Shown one piece after another: positions 46,261 through 58,234 of a stretch of 64,000 nucleotides of DNA. Position 1 is the first letter of the stretch. Every line of letters starts with the position of its first letter. The stretch lies in NCBI GenBank assembly GCA_037074535.1, contig CM073468.1, positions 65,502,969 to 65,566,968 of the forward strand, in the 5' to 3' direction. The position numbers and the translations under genes were made by a program. The notes beneath the pieces were generated by a model. The model saw nothing but the letters and a program-made list of their open reading frames with translations. It was not told where the DNA came from and searched no databases. Source of the stretch: Gleditsia sinensis (taxonomy: Eukaryota; Streptophyta; Magnoliopsida; Fabales; Fabaceae).

Positions 46261-46684
46261 GAGTGACACTCTTTAATTTGATGAAATAAAGTATTTTATG
46301 GAATGTTCTATTCCATCACTTGATGAAAAATAAACTCTTACTCATAATGAATGAAATCTAAGATTCTATTATAAATTATTGTTAATTTTATATTTTTTTT
46401 ATTAAAATAATTTAATTTAATTATTTAAAAAATTAATTTAATTATATTTTATAAAAATTAATTTATAAAAATTTAAAAAAAAATTATTTTTTATTTAAAA
46501 AAATTAATTTAATTATTTTATTTATCTTATCTTTATATATTTTTTAATTTATTTATTAATTAAATAATAAAATATCATATTATCTAATTTTTTTCATCGC
46601 ATATCAAATAATGTAATAATATTTTTTTTTTTTATTCTCTCTTTTTTTTTCACTAAAATTTATTACACCAAATTAAATAGACTC
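46261..46684 (+). mobile_element. Tourist-like MITE, copy C
   Basis: The interior (about 46355-46590) matches copy A at 600-880 closely: AATGAATGAAATCTAAGATT, AAAATAATTTAATTTAATTA, ATTATATTTTATAAAAATTA. The ends are inverted: GAGTGACACTCTTTAATTTG on the left and, reversed, GAGTCTATTTAATTTGGTG. The tips differ from copies A and B, so this copy is older or from a sub-family. No clean target duplication found. Confidence 0.6.
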
Positions 46685-47050
46685 TGGACCGTAGGCTTTA
46701 TAAATGGCAAAAGATTTAAGAGGATGGCATGCGTAGATTAAAATTTTGGTGGAAAACGAAACCCACGAATAGACTCATTCCTTTCATATGATTATGATTT
46801 TCAAACTACATCTCTTTTTCGCAATGGACTTGTTACCTTCGGTCCACTATTGCTTGAAAGTTACTTATGAATGCAATGTCCTAACAACATTGATTTATGT
46901 AGTTTGCAGAAAGTTAGAATTTTTTTGCATTGGTATCTTTTTTATTTTTCAATTCAATGTCAGAAATATGATTTTAGTCTAACTAAATTGGCACTTTTTA
47001 AAAAACACAATACGAAACCATTTAAAAGACATTTTGGTAGAAGCAACACA

Positions 47051-47526
47051 CTTGGTCTCTTTTGATAAATTAAAATAAAGACATAGAAATAGAATGGACA
47101 TTCTATTTTTTGATTTAATAGCTGAAAGTGATAAAAATTATGGGTCTCACGGAATATTGATTACCTTCTCTAAAGTAATCAGTATTATCTTTAAAAATAA
47201 ATGAAAAATAAACAGTACGATAGAATAAAAAGTAAAAAAACTGAAATATCCTTCATTATTTTATTTATTTATAAAAAATTTTATAATTAAAAATATATAT
47301 ATTTAAATTAAAATTTTTAATATTGTTTAACAAAATTTAATTTAAAATTTTATATTAATAATAATTTATTTTATTTTTTATTTATAATATTTAAAATAAT
47401 TTTTTAATAATTTTTTTAATAATTTTTATTTCATTAACGTACTAAACGTAATTTTAATTATAATATTTTATTTTATTTTATTTTTAATTTTTATTCTTAT
47501 TTTTTTTATTGTTACCAATCAAATGA
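47051..47526. mobile_element. AT-rich MITE-like element
   Basis: The left end GGTCTCTTTTGATAAATT and the right end (inverted) GACTCATTTGATTGGTAAC form an imperfect inverted repeat around AT-rich, non-coding DNA. The inner right half resembles 2150-2335 and 63640-63830. Borders are approximate. Confidence 0.4.
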
Positions 47527-48932
47527 GTCGGTCATTATTTTCTTTGGGAGGGTCTTTTGAGAGCAAGTCTCCTAAATTCATCTAAAAGTTTTTGTTGTAG
47601 TTGTTGTTGCAAGGGGTTTATAAAAGACCCGCCTTTATTTTTGATGGGTTTCACCCGGTCAGGCCTGCTACCAAAAAGATAATAACGACTTAGCACTAGA
47701 CTGATATAAAAGATAATGAATGTATACGTGTCCTTCTTTGGACAGAATGCATAGGTGTCAAAGTTGCTCTTTTTTTGTTTTTTTTACTATCCTTGAAGGC
47801 ATTGGATATCATGGGTTGCACCGGGTTAGGCCTGCTGGCAAAAAAAATTAAAAATTAAAAAATCCCATAAATATTCGCCTGACCTACTCCTTTAATGGTT
47901 GTTTAGCCAATCCATTTTTTTTTTATATTCCTCAAATACTTTTATGTTTTGATATTTTTATGGTGTTATAAAAATTAGACCAGATTAATTAATCTGACCA
48001 TAAAATTGATGAATTGACAGGGAGATTAGTTCAATTTAAAAAGTAGGTCAAAGAAGTGGTGAATTGAAATGATTTAAACAATTTTTTTTCCATCATTCAA
48101 ATGACACTATTTTAATTTCTTTTTAATTTTAAACAATATCATTTTAGTTAATTTTTTGTATTAATGATAACTAATTATGAATTTAATTTTTTTTTGTAAC
48201 TAAAAATAGTATTTAATAATTATTATTGACTATTAATAATTATATTAGATAAAAATATAAATTTCTTTCATATACAATATAATTATTAATAAAATTTTAT
48301 ATATTATTTTATTGTGTCTATTTTAAATGATTTATTCAATTGATTATTTTTATATGTTTAAATTTTAATATATCATATTTTATGATATAAAAAATTTTAA
48401 AAATATATTATATAGTCATAGTTAAACAAGGGAATTATGAACCATTTCCTTCACCAATTCATTTAAATTTTAGAACATTGATATTTTATAATGTGTTTTT
48501 CAACCATGAAATAGACAAAGAATAAGATTAAGGTAAAATAAAAAATAAAAAAATAGCAAAGCCTTGTTATTATTTTTGACAAAAAGGTTAATTTTTAATT
48601 TAGTCTTTTATAAATAATTTTTTTAATTTAATTTTTTAAAAAATAAAAGTGTTTGCAATATTATTTTTTTAATTAAATTATTATTTAAAATTTAACTCGC
48701 TATTAAAATTATAATTTTTTGTTATATTTATCTAATTTAATACATAAATTAATATTCACTTAATATTAAATTAAAATTCTCGTAATATTTATAAATAAAA
48801 TTTATAATTGTTTATTTAAATTAATCTTATTTAAGAATTCCTTCTTACACGTAAAAACATAAATATAACTAATAAATAGTTATAGCCAGATACATCTTCC
48901 AAAATAAACGTAAAATATAACATGATAGGTAC

Positions 48933-48940
<8 letters not shown>
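47527..48940. other. AT-rich spacer with a repeated GC-rich motif
   Basis: A motif of about 34 bases occurs twice, at 47644-47678 (GGGTTTCACCCGGTCAGGCC) and 47814-47848 (GGGTTGCACCGGGTTAGGCC), each followed by TGCT and an A-rich tail. Its nature is unknown. No gene seen. Confidence 0.45.

Positions 48941-49025
<85 letters not shown>
48941..49025. repeat. (AT)42 microsatellite
   Basis: An uninterrupted AT dinucleotide run of about 85 bases. Reading frames across it are artefacts of the repeat. Confidence 0.97.
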
Positions 49026-49026
<1 letters not shown>

Positions 49027-49399
49027 AACCACAAGTATTTTTTTTTTGAACCACAAGTATATTTATATATTTAGAGCATAAGGTTAATTTTATTTAAAAT
49101 ACTGACCTTTTTTTTACAATTATTTTTTTATATACTCATATTTTTGACATTATAAAAAAAAACTGTTAATTTTAAATTTATTTATAACTTGACCTAAAAA
49201 TTTAAAATTTAAATAAAATTTAAGTATAATTTTTAAAATATTTGATATCTGGTATCTGATTTCACAATAAAAATATATGAAATGTAGGTATTTTTTATAT
49301 TTCAGCATTATATGTTTGACTCTTTTAATTTTTTTTCTATATATTAAATTTTTATTGTAAATTTAATAGCAAACATTTAAATAATTTTATTTAATTTTT

Positions 49400-51428
49400 T
49401 AAAAATATTTATTTTCATTTGTAAGTTTTTATTATTATTTAGAAATTATGAACTAAAAAATTATTAATTTTTATTTTCAAATCAAATTAGAATGAGTGAC
49501 TATAACTAGCACTTGATTTTTAAGTTTAATTTTTAATAATTATACTGTTATTTTGATTGTATTTACTATTTATACTAGGTTCTCTTTTAAAATTTAAAAA
49601 ATGCATTGAAAATATTGTAAGACATTTTTTATTTATTTTAAAAAATAGAGTAAGTTACTCTTCTCTCCTATAATTAATACACTTATTACACATCATTTCT
49701 TTTTATTTAAATATATATATATAATTAATTTTTGTAAAATTAAAAATATAAAATCAAAAGCTCTCAGTCTCTTTTAATTAATGCATTTATTATATTATTT
49801 TTCTTTTACTATAAAAAAAATTAAACACAAATCTCTTTTTTAAAATAAACATATACTAAACTTTAATCTAAATGTCTCAAATATATTTTATTAAAAAAAA
49901 AATAAAATAAAATATTATTATTTTAATTTTTTTTAAAGTCACTATCTGTTAATACTCATAATTATTTTTTAAGATAATTATAAGATGATTCAACTTACCA
50001 ATTTTATTAGTTTAAAATTTTAGTTGAAAATTAAAAGAATTTGAAAAAATAATATTTTATTTATTTATTTATTATATGTTTCTATTTCTTAAAAAAATTT
50101 AAAAATTTAAAAATATAAAATTATCATTTTTATTTTTTTATTTTTAAAAATATTCATATATAATTTTATAATAGAAAAAAATAATTGTGTAATAAGTATA
50201 TTAAAAAATATTTTACTCTTATTTTTAAATGAATTTTTTTATATATTTTTAATAGAAGAAAAAATAATATATTATAGAGAGTTATCAAAAGATAAAAAAA
50301 ATAAAAAATTTATTTTTAATTTTAAAAAAGAGTTATATAATAAAAAAATGAATCATGTAATAGAAATATTAACAAACGAACGAGTAACTTACTCCAAAAA
50401 ATATTCTCCCTTAAATTATACCAAATTTTTTTAAAAAAGATTTATTTTCATTTGTAAGTTTGTTTTATTATTTAGAAATTATGTTTATTTTATGAACTAA
50501 AAAATTATTAATTTTTATTTTCAAATCAAATTAGAATGAGTGACTATAACTAGCACTTGATTTTTAAGTTTAATTTTTAATAATTATACTGTTATTTTGA
50601 TTGTATTTACTATTTATACTAGGTTCTCTTTTAAAATTAAAAAAAATGCATTAAAAATATTTTAAGACATTTTTTATTTTTATTTTAAAAAATAGAGTAG
50701 ATTACTCTTCTCTCTGCACTTATTACACATCCCTTCTTTTTATTTAAAAATATATATAAATTTTTTGTAAAATTAAAAATATAGAATAACAAATTTTCGT
50801 TCTCTTTTAATTAATATATTTATTATATTATTTTCTTTTTTATTATAAAAAAAATTAAACACAAATTCCTTTTTAAAATAAAAATAATTTCGAATATTTT
50901 TTATTAATAAAATAATAAAATATCATTATTTTAAATTTTTTTAATTCACTATCTGTTAATACTATTTATTATTTTTCAAGATAATTATAAGATGATTCAA
51001 CTTATCAATTTTATTAGTTTAAAAATTTGGTTGAAAATTAAAAGAATTTGAGAGAATAATATTTTATTTATTTATTTATTATATGTTTGTATTTCTTAAA
51101 AAAATTTAAAAAATATAAAATTATCATTTTTATTTTTTTATTTTTAAAATATTCATATATAATTTTATAATAAAAAAATAATTGTGTAATAAGTATATTA
51201 AAAATATTTTACTCTTACTTTTAAATGATTTTTTTTATTTTTAATAGAAAAAAAAATAATATACTATAAATATTTATCAAAAGATAAAAAAATTAAAAAA
51301 TTTATTTTTAATTTTAAAGAAGATTTATATAATAAAAAAATGAATCATGTAATAGAAATATTAACAAACGAACGAGAGTGACTTACTCCAAAAAATATTC
51401 TCCCTTAAACTATACCAAAATTTTTTTA
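49400..51428. repeat. About 1-kb direct tandem duplication carrying a TIR element
   Basis: The block from about 49400 recurs from about 50440: TCAAATCAAATTAGAATGAG, TGACTATAACTAGCACTTGA and TATTTATACTAGGTTCTC occur in both, offset by 1044 bases, and AATATTAACAAACGAACGAG by 992. Inside each unit an inverted pair, AGAGTAAGTTACTC (49647-49660) and GAGTAACTTACTCC (50382-50395), or AGAGTAGATTACTC (50694-50707) and GAGTGACTTACTCC (51376-51389), delimits 700-750 bases, so each unit probably holds one MITE. The copies have diverged by small indels. Confidence 0.8.
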
Positions 51429-52064
51429 GTCATATCTTTTTACTCTGTTTATAGTTGATCATTCTACTTTTTTTTTTTAATATTTTTTCTGTCGTTGCTA
51501 TAAAAATATTAAGTATAAAGTCAGTTAGCTGCAAACATACGATAAACTTTGTTAGCTGCTCGTATTGCAAGAAAGCATTTTTCAATTGATATAAAAATAT
51601 ATACCTGAAAAATATATAATTTGACATTGAAAATTAAATTAAACTATTTTGAGACTATTATTGTAAAAAAGAAAAAAAAATCACTAATTTCTTCTGATCA
51701 TAACTTCTAAAACCCAAATTTTATTTATTTTCAAGGAAAATTGTTAGTCACAATTATCCAGTCAAGGAAAATAAAGGGAAGCCTTGAAGCTCCATACCAT
51801 TGTCAACAGAGAGGTCGTGGATCAATGGCGTCCACAAATGGATAGTAGCATGGCAGAATTACCGCCGTTCAGTTTCAACTTGCTAACCCCTTCTCAAAGC
51901 AACGCCGCTTCAGACAAAGACAGAGACAATCCCTTCAAGAATAATCCACAGTTTAGACTCGTCCTTCCATGTCTCTATATATTGGGTTTAAGCGTATCTC
52001 CAAATCATATCCTAATCTCTTTCTCCCATCCCTGAAATCCCAGCTCACTGTTTCTCGATTCGTG

Positions 52065-52679
52065 ATGGGTATGGTTTTTGGGAAAATCAGTGTCGAAACC
52101 CCAAAATACGAAGTGATCAAATCCGCCACTGACTATGAAATCCGGAAATATCCTCCATCTGTGATTGCTGAAGTCACATACGACCCATCACAGTTTAACG
52201 GCAATAAAGATGGAGGCTTCAGGGTTTTGGCTAATTACATTGGAGCTTTAGGGAATCCCCAGAACTCCAAGCCTGAGAAGATTGCTATGACTGCTCCTGT
52301 TATAACAAAGGAAACAGAGGGTTCTGGGGAAAAGATCGCTATGACAGCCCCAGTTGTGACCAAGGAAAATGAAGCAGGGGAGAAGAAGATGGTGACTATG
52401 CAGTTTATATTGCCAGCCAAGTATGGGAAAGCCGAGGAGGCACCGAAGCCAATAGATGAGAGGGTGAAGATAAGAGAGGAGGGGGAGGAGAAATATGGGG
52501 TTGTGAAGTTTGGGGGAGTGGCAACAGAAGAAGTGGTTGAGGAGAAGGTGGAGAAGCTCAAGAGGAGCTTGGAGAGAGATGGGTATAAGGTAATTGGGGA
52601 TTTTGTGTTGGCCAGGTACAACCCGCCTTGGACATTACCTATGTTCAGGACTAATGAGGTTATGATCCCAGTTGAATGA
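52065..52679 (+). CDS. SOUL-family haem-binding protein
   Basis: 204 residues in one exon. The ATG at 52065 is chosen because MGMVFGKISVETPKYEV is the conserved start of plant cytosolic SOUL proteins; an upstream in-frame ATG at 51969 would add 32 poorly conserved residues, which might be a leader in some transcripts. The SOUL domain fills nearly the whole protein: YEIRKYPPSVIAEVTY, GGFRVLANYIGALGNPQN, KIAMTAPVITKE (72-83), a second KIAMTAPVVTKE (90-101), MQFILPAKY, and the closing FVLARYNPPWTLPMFRTNEV. Related proteins bind haem or other tetrapyrroles and may buffer or carry them; the exact role is unknown. The doubled KIAMTAPV segment is also found in the Arabidopsis relative, as I recall it, so it is not a local error. 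Confidence 0.92.
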   Translation: MGMVFGKISVETPKYEVIKSATDYEIRKYPPSVIAEVTYDPSQFNGNKDGGFRVLANYIGALGNPQNSKPEKIAMTAPVITKETEGSGEKIAMTAPVVTKENEAGEKKMVTMQFILPAKYGKAEEAPKPIDERVKIREEGEEKYGVVKFGGVATEEVVEEKVEKLKRSLERDGYKVIGDFVLARYNPPWTLPMFRTNEVMIPVE

Positions 52680-52796
52680 ATGTAGGATTGTCGTCTAAGT
52701 ATATATTTCAGTCCTTTTAGTTTATCATGCACTTGTTTAGTAGCTGCTTCGGCAAAATCCTGGTTTTAGGGTTGTATTTCCAACTGTGATTGAATT

Positions 52797-53215
52797 CAAT
52801 TACAGACAAGATAATGGCAAATGTTCTGATAGTCTAGCAATTTTCTTGATTGCCCAGTACTGTGTCTAGTGTTCCTGTTTATCAGTCTTCCCACTTCCTC
52901 ATTGCAGAAATCAGTTTTCCAGAAATTCTTATGTAAAATTTTTGTATAATGAGATAGTGCAAGGATTGGATGTATCAATAGATCTCACTACCTTCAACAA
53001 GAAAACCGATTATGCCAATATTCCAGTTTCATGATGTAAAATTTAAGAAATTAGAATGTGTTTTATTGCCAAATATGATTATATTCAATTACACACTAGA
53101 TAATGGCAAATGTTCTGAAATGCTAGCAGTTTTCTTGATTGCCCAGAACTGTGTTTGGTATTCATGGTTATCATGACATCCCCCTTCAATATTGTAGAAA
53201 TCAGAATTTGAGAAT
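52797..53215. repeat. Old duplicated segment between SOUL and YOS1
   Basis: 52797-52930 and 53087-53215 share ordered blocks: CAATTACA, GATAATGGCAAATGTTCTGA, TTTTCTTGATTGCCCAG and AGAAATCAG. The copies differ at many places, so the duplication is old. It probably overlaps the 3'-UTR of the SOUL gene. Confidence 0.75.
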
Positions 53216-53639
53216 TTTCTAAGTACTAGTCACTACTCATTTCTCAGCAAGCTAGTATACCACATGGCTCAATCGTAATTACTTATAATGTATCAACTGG
53301 TTGTTTTAATGACCGGGTCCACTGATACATTCATGTTTATCATTTTGGTGAGCTTCTTGACTCCTTAAACAGTTAGCTGGTACAAGAAGTCTACTTAAGA
53401 ATTTCTCCAGATTCAAGTGACCAATTAAACCACAAGTTAGTCAGAAGAACTGCATTATCAAACAAACAAAAATAAAAAGAAAATTCAAAGGGAAATGAAA
53501 ATGGTATTCTAGATACATCCAGTAATGATAATGATACAGTTTGAGTTTTCTAGGGTTGTTGACTATTCAACAAAACATAAATTGAAAATCTGGGTATGAT
53601 ACATACACACTAGAGAGTTATAATCCGAGTCTTTTAGAC

Positions 53640-53873
53640 TTATCCAATGAACAACTTTACTAAAATAGTGATAATATTGAACAGTATAAGGGGAAGTCTC
53701 AAGAATTGGCAGGCATATATGAGCCCTATCACTTGCCCTTTTAGGGAATTTCTCCTGGGTCCCGTCATTTCTGCTAATGTCCATCCTCTTGGAGCAAGGA
53801 AACGGTCTTCATTCAATATTGCCAATGCATTTGCGAAGAGCAGAAATCCTTCGAGCAAAGTCCAGAAACCCAT
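53640..53873 (-). CDS. YOS1: YOS1-like / IER3IP1-like small membrane protein
   Basis: 77 residues: MGFWTLLEGFLLFANALAIL, then NEDRFLAPRGWTLAEM, a loop, SLKGQVIGLIYACQFLRLPL, and a hydrophobic C-terminal helix ending VKLFIG. Length and wording match Yos1 of yeast and IER3IP1 of animals, which sit in ER-Golgi vesicles and are needed for ER-to-Golgi transport. Two transmembrane helices are visible (about 3-20 and 52-75). The start is the Met of MGFW, the conserved N-terminus; the open frame extends seven codons upstream but crosses a splice acceptor (GGCAG|A at 53877), which points to an intron in the 5'-UTR. A stop TAA lies at 53642-53640. Confidence 0.92.
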   Translation of the reverse strand: MGFWTLLEGFLLFANALAILNEDRFLAPRGWTLAEMTGPRRNSLKGQVIGLIYACQFLRLPLILFNIITILVKLFIG

Positions 53874-53876
53874 TTT

Positions 53877-55763
53877 CTGCCATATTAAAAGCAAGTGTAA
53901 ATATCATAACCCAAAGAAAAATCTCTTCCTGACAGGAGAATTAGTTAAAGGGAAACAAGAAGCACATATCAATGGGCAGTGAAAGTACAATTTAGATAGA
54001 GAATAGAGACACTGAATGATTTAAATCAAAGCATCATTGACATTATACTTGTTTCACAACACGATAGCATGTCAAAATTTACTTCAACATAAAGTTAAAA
54101 AAGAAATAAAAAGAAACGAAAACAACAAACAAACACACGCAGACAACCTTACTCATTTAGGATAACAAAAAGGGACAGGGAAGGATGGGATGCAGGAGAA
54201 AATATTTTGCCCACTTAACTACCTACAATGATGGTGGCTAAGAGTCCACCTTGATTAAGCTGCATAAAAGGCTAAAGCTTTGGCTCCTGGGTTCTCTACA
54301 AGAGAGGAAAAAGAAGAAGAAGAAACTGGAACATAAATTCTTCATAAAAATGTCCTCCTATCCCAATCGCTGTGGAGGAAAGTATTAAGGCTCTCTCCCT
54401 CTACAATCTTTCATGTCCCTCAAATATCACAGGGTGCATCTCATTTTTGTCTATCCAGCTTTGCTCAGCTAAATTGGCATTGACAGTCATGGTAGTACAG
54501 GGAAGACATGCGCTTTAGAAATCTAAATGTAAAACAGTATAACATTTCAGAAAGAATGGTTTTAAATTGTGAAAGAATCTATAGGTAGTTCCACTTAGAT
54601 TCCTTCACAAAACCAACCTTTGAAGAGTTTAGTACACTACTTGCTCACTTACTCATTTGCCAAGAACCAGAATATTATTTGAAGTGTAGCCACTTTCTGT
54701 TTGCAAGAGTAACTACACTCTCTATTTGGAGTAGAGCAAAGTTACAGAGTGACTCTAAAAATGCTTACTTTCTCTGGTGCAAACGACACTGAGATTAGTA
54801 CCTCAAAGCCTCAATAGAAAACAGTATGGACTTAAGCAACACAAACCCAAGCTCCATATAATCACAATATTAATAGGATGAACTTAGGGACAATTATGAA
54901 GCTAAAATTACTACAAAAACAATATCAATGACAAATTTATCTTAAGAAGGCTTTCTAAAAGCTAATAATCTATAGGTGACATGAAATGCTACTATGAAAG
55001 TAGAAGAACAATAAGAATATCTTTTAGTAAAAATGTGATAAAGGCAAAACTAGCATTTTACAAATAATAGTGTTTAATAGATATTATTATGAAACAGATA
55101 CAGGTATTCAAATTATAAAAGTAAATATTTCAAGGTTTAATAAATATTTTCAAACTCGAATGAACAAAAGTCAGAATAAACCACTGATATTTTCAAAACC
55201 TACCCTCACATTATTTTATTATTAATTTATACAAAAACATTTTTTTTCTTTTTACAAAATTGTTAATAAAACTTATACTTTATATAATTTTTCTCTTAAA
55301 AACTCATAAATATACTAATTCAATTCACTACAAATTATTAAAAGGACAAATGAAATGAAATTAAGGTAGCTTATTTATTTATTTATTTAATTTTGAGGGA
55401 TGTGAGTGCTTCACAAAATTAAGATGATTGTGATTTACTCTGAAAGTGAGACTCTAGGAAGGGTTGCAACTTGCCAAGATCAGGGACAAGCCAATAAGCT
55501 AGCATATCAAGCCTCACAGTCTTATCAATACAAGATTAAGAGCAGAGTGCAGATTATAACAAACGAAATCAACATAATAGACCCAAGCAGAGCCCTCCCA
55601 TATGACGAGAGAAACAAAGCAATGTAAATAAAGTTTGAATCTTTATCAATTTCCTCCGTAACCAAACCAGAATAGATAATCAAAATAAAGTCTCTTACTT
55701 GCTTAATCCTTATTGTCTAATCATCCGAACTAGTTCCTTGAACCAAAAAAGGTGAATTCTTAC
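53877..55763 (-). other. Probable 5'-UTR intron of YOS1
   Basis: Acceptor ATATGGCAG at 53877-53885 and donor GTAAGAATTC at 55763-55754 bracket 1.9 kb with no coding sequence. A small open frame (55406-55627, plus strand) has no family match. The pairing of these two sites is inferred from sequence only. Confidence 0.45.
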
Positions 55764-56045
55764 CTTTGAGTTGGAAAATGAAAACCCACACTGTTAAGCA
55801 AGAAGTTTGAAGACGACGCTCTTGGAGCAGCTGATTTCCTTTCCCTTGGGATCTGACGGTCTAGAATGGTCTTCGTCCATGTATCTTTTAAGTTAATACC
55901 CGTTGGATCTAATCCATGTAATAAAGAACTTTGCTCGGTGCCCGACCCGGCTTGATTAATGTATCAAATATATAATGACCCGATAGGATTCTGCACAGCA
56001 AGGTAGCGAAGCCCATCATGGATAAACGCTTCCATTAATCCAAAA
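55764..56045. promoter_or_regulatory. Shared upstream region of YOS1 and FLN1
   Basis: Holds the likely first, non-coding exon of YOS1 (minus strand, ending in CAACTCAAAG at 55764) and the leader of FLN1 (plus strand). The two genes are head to head with under 300 bp between the YOS1 leader exon end and the FLN1 ATG, so a bidirectional promoter is likely. No TATA box is evident for either, as is common for housekeeping and plastid-protein genes. Confidence 0.45.
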
Positions 56046-58234
56046 ATGGCGTCATTTCATCTTCTTCCACCTCCTCTTTCCTTTCGCTACCTTCAAGACT
56101 CTTGCTTTCATCCTTCAAAGCTGAGAAATGTGAGTTCTAAAGCTTTGGAAGTTCAAACTCCTTTCAATTTCACAACTTTTTACAAGCAAAAGCTAGACCC
56201 AATTAAAGCGTCTGCTAATGGCGATAATGGAGCTATTGAATCCCCAACCCCAACACGCCGAGGTAGGAAGAAGAAGCTCCCATCGTCTTTGTCTTCCTCA
56301 GCTACTGCTCCAGTAAAAGAATCGAAGCGTTCGAGAAAAACCGAAGTCGAAAATGGCACCTTGGAAGCGAAACCTGCTATAAAAATGGTAAATGAAGCAG
56401 AAATAACAGAAGAAAACGCAGAATATTACGACGATGGCATAGATTTTCCGTACGAGTACCCACCCTTGATATGCTGCTTCGGCGCTGTACAGAAGGAGTT
56501 CGTGCCGACTGTGCGGGTGCACGAATATCCGATGCACCCGGATATTTACTCGGAGTGGAAGATGCTGCAATGGAAACCTCCAGAGTTCGGGAGGGCTCCC
56601 GGTGGGCCACCGTCGAATGTGGCGATTGCCCATGTCAGGCTTGGCGGGCGCTCGGCGTTTATCGGAAAGGTAGGGGACGATGATTATGGGGATGAGCTGG
56701 TTTTGATGATGAACAAAGAGAAGGTTCAGACGCGGTCTGTGAAATTTGATTCCAATGTTAAGACCGGTTGTACGTATATGAAGGTCAAGTTTGAGGATGG
56801 AAAAATGAGGATGGAGACGGCTAAAGAATCGGCAGAGGATTCTCTTACAAGCGCTGAACTGAACCTTTCTGTTCTGAAAGAGGTAAGAGTTCATTTGCCA
56901 CTTCTATATACTCAGATTATTAAACTTAAATTAAGCCACTTAGCTAACTTTAGCGAGCTTTGGAATTAATATTTTGATTGCATTATCTCTTTGGTTAGCT
57001 GAATTTTTACTATAATTATTGAATAATTCATGGATTCATGCACTGCGGCCAAATTCTGTTGTTAGATTAGCATGAATAATCTATGGTCAAGTTCCCGTTG
57101 TGGATAATTTTTTTGTCTCCCATGTTTCAAGAAGCACGGAGATTGGCACGGATATGACATGAACACAGACGCTAGGACATAAAATCTGAAGTTTCTATGC
57201 GTAATTCAAAGTTACAAGTCGTGTCTAATATAATTATCTAGTACTGTGAAACATGGACAAGGTCTTTCTTTTTTGAAGTGTTTGTGCTTCATACATAAGA
57301 GTATTGTGCTACATGATTAGATACAGGGTCAATTTCAACTGCTTTTATTCCTTCCATTTTCAATCACGCCAAGCACACTTTCATATTGATGCTATGGAAC
57401 TCGTTGGGCAGGATATTCTTATCAGCTAGGTGATTTGAATACATTGGTGGAAATGTTTATAATTTTTAGTATACGAGTAAGATTGATGAATTGGAATTTT
57501 TTGCTTATGAACTTACAACTTTCTTATCTGAACTACTGTAGGCTAGGATTTTCCATTTCAATTCAGAAGTACTAACATCCCCTTCAATGCAATCAACCCT
57601 CTTCCGAGCAATTGCTTTGTCTAAGAAGTTTGGAGGCCTAGTATTTTTTGATTTGAACCTCCCATTAACTCTGTGGAGATCGCCTGATGAGACAAAAGAA
57701 ATAATCAAGAAAGCATGGAACGAAGCAGACATCATCGAAGTTTCAAGAACTGAGCTAGAATTCCTTCTAGATGAAGAGTATTATGAGAGGAAGAGAAATT
57801 ACAAACCTCAATACTATGCTGAAAATTATGAAGAAACCAAAAATCGGAGAGATTATTATCATTATACTGCTGAGGAGATCTCTCCTTTGTGGCATGATAG
57901 ACTTAAATTGTTGTTTGTGACTGATGGAACATTAAGAATTCATTATTATACGCCTAATTTTGATGGGGTTGTGGTTGGAACTGAAGATGTCCTAATAACT
58001 CCATACACATGTGATAGAACTGGCTCTGGTGATGCGGTTGTGGCTGCTATCATAAGAAAACTAACCACTTGCCCAGAAATGTTTGAAGATCAAGATATTT
58101 TGGAGAGACAACTACGATTTGCTGTTGCTGCAGGGATTATATCGCAATGGACTATTGGTGCAGTTAGAGGTTTCCCCACTGAAAGTGCTGCGCAGAATCT
58201 AAAAGAACAAGTTTATGTGCCTTCAATGTGGTGA
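56046..58234 (+). CDS. FLN1: Fructokinase-like protein FLN1 (plastid)
   Basis: Exons 56046-56882 and 57542-58234 (GT-AG, phase 0) give 509 residues. FLN1 is a pfkB-family protein that is a subunit (PAP) of the plastid-encoded RNA polymerase complex and binds thioredoxin z; it supports chloroplast transcription rather than sugar metabolism. A Ser/Thr-rich plastid transit peptide fills the N-terminus, followed by a basic stretch (RRGRKKK, 71-77). The pfkB domain starts near 140 with ICCFGAV, whose adjacent Cys143-Cys144 correspond to the Cys pair reported for thioredoxin z contact. GGPPSNVAIAHVRLGG (186-201) is signature 1. The catalytic motif reads TGSGD (439-443) instead of TGAGD, with Asp kept. 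The C-terminus WTIGAVRGFPTESAAQNLKE then VYVPSMW is typical of FLN1. Confidence 0.95.

Noticed and set aside
48831..49054. Open frames rich in Tyr-Ile repeats
   Set aside because: They are translations of the (AT)n microsatellite.
52235..52732. 165-codon open frame on the minus strand
   Set aside because: It is the antisense shadow of the SOUL gene, whose plus frame has the family motifs.
56298..56894. 198-codon open frame on the minus strand
   Set aside because: Antisense shadow of FLN1 exon 1.
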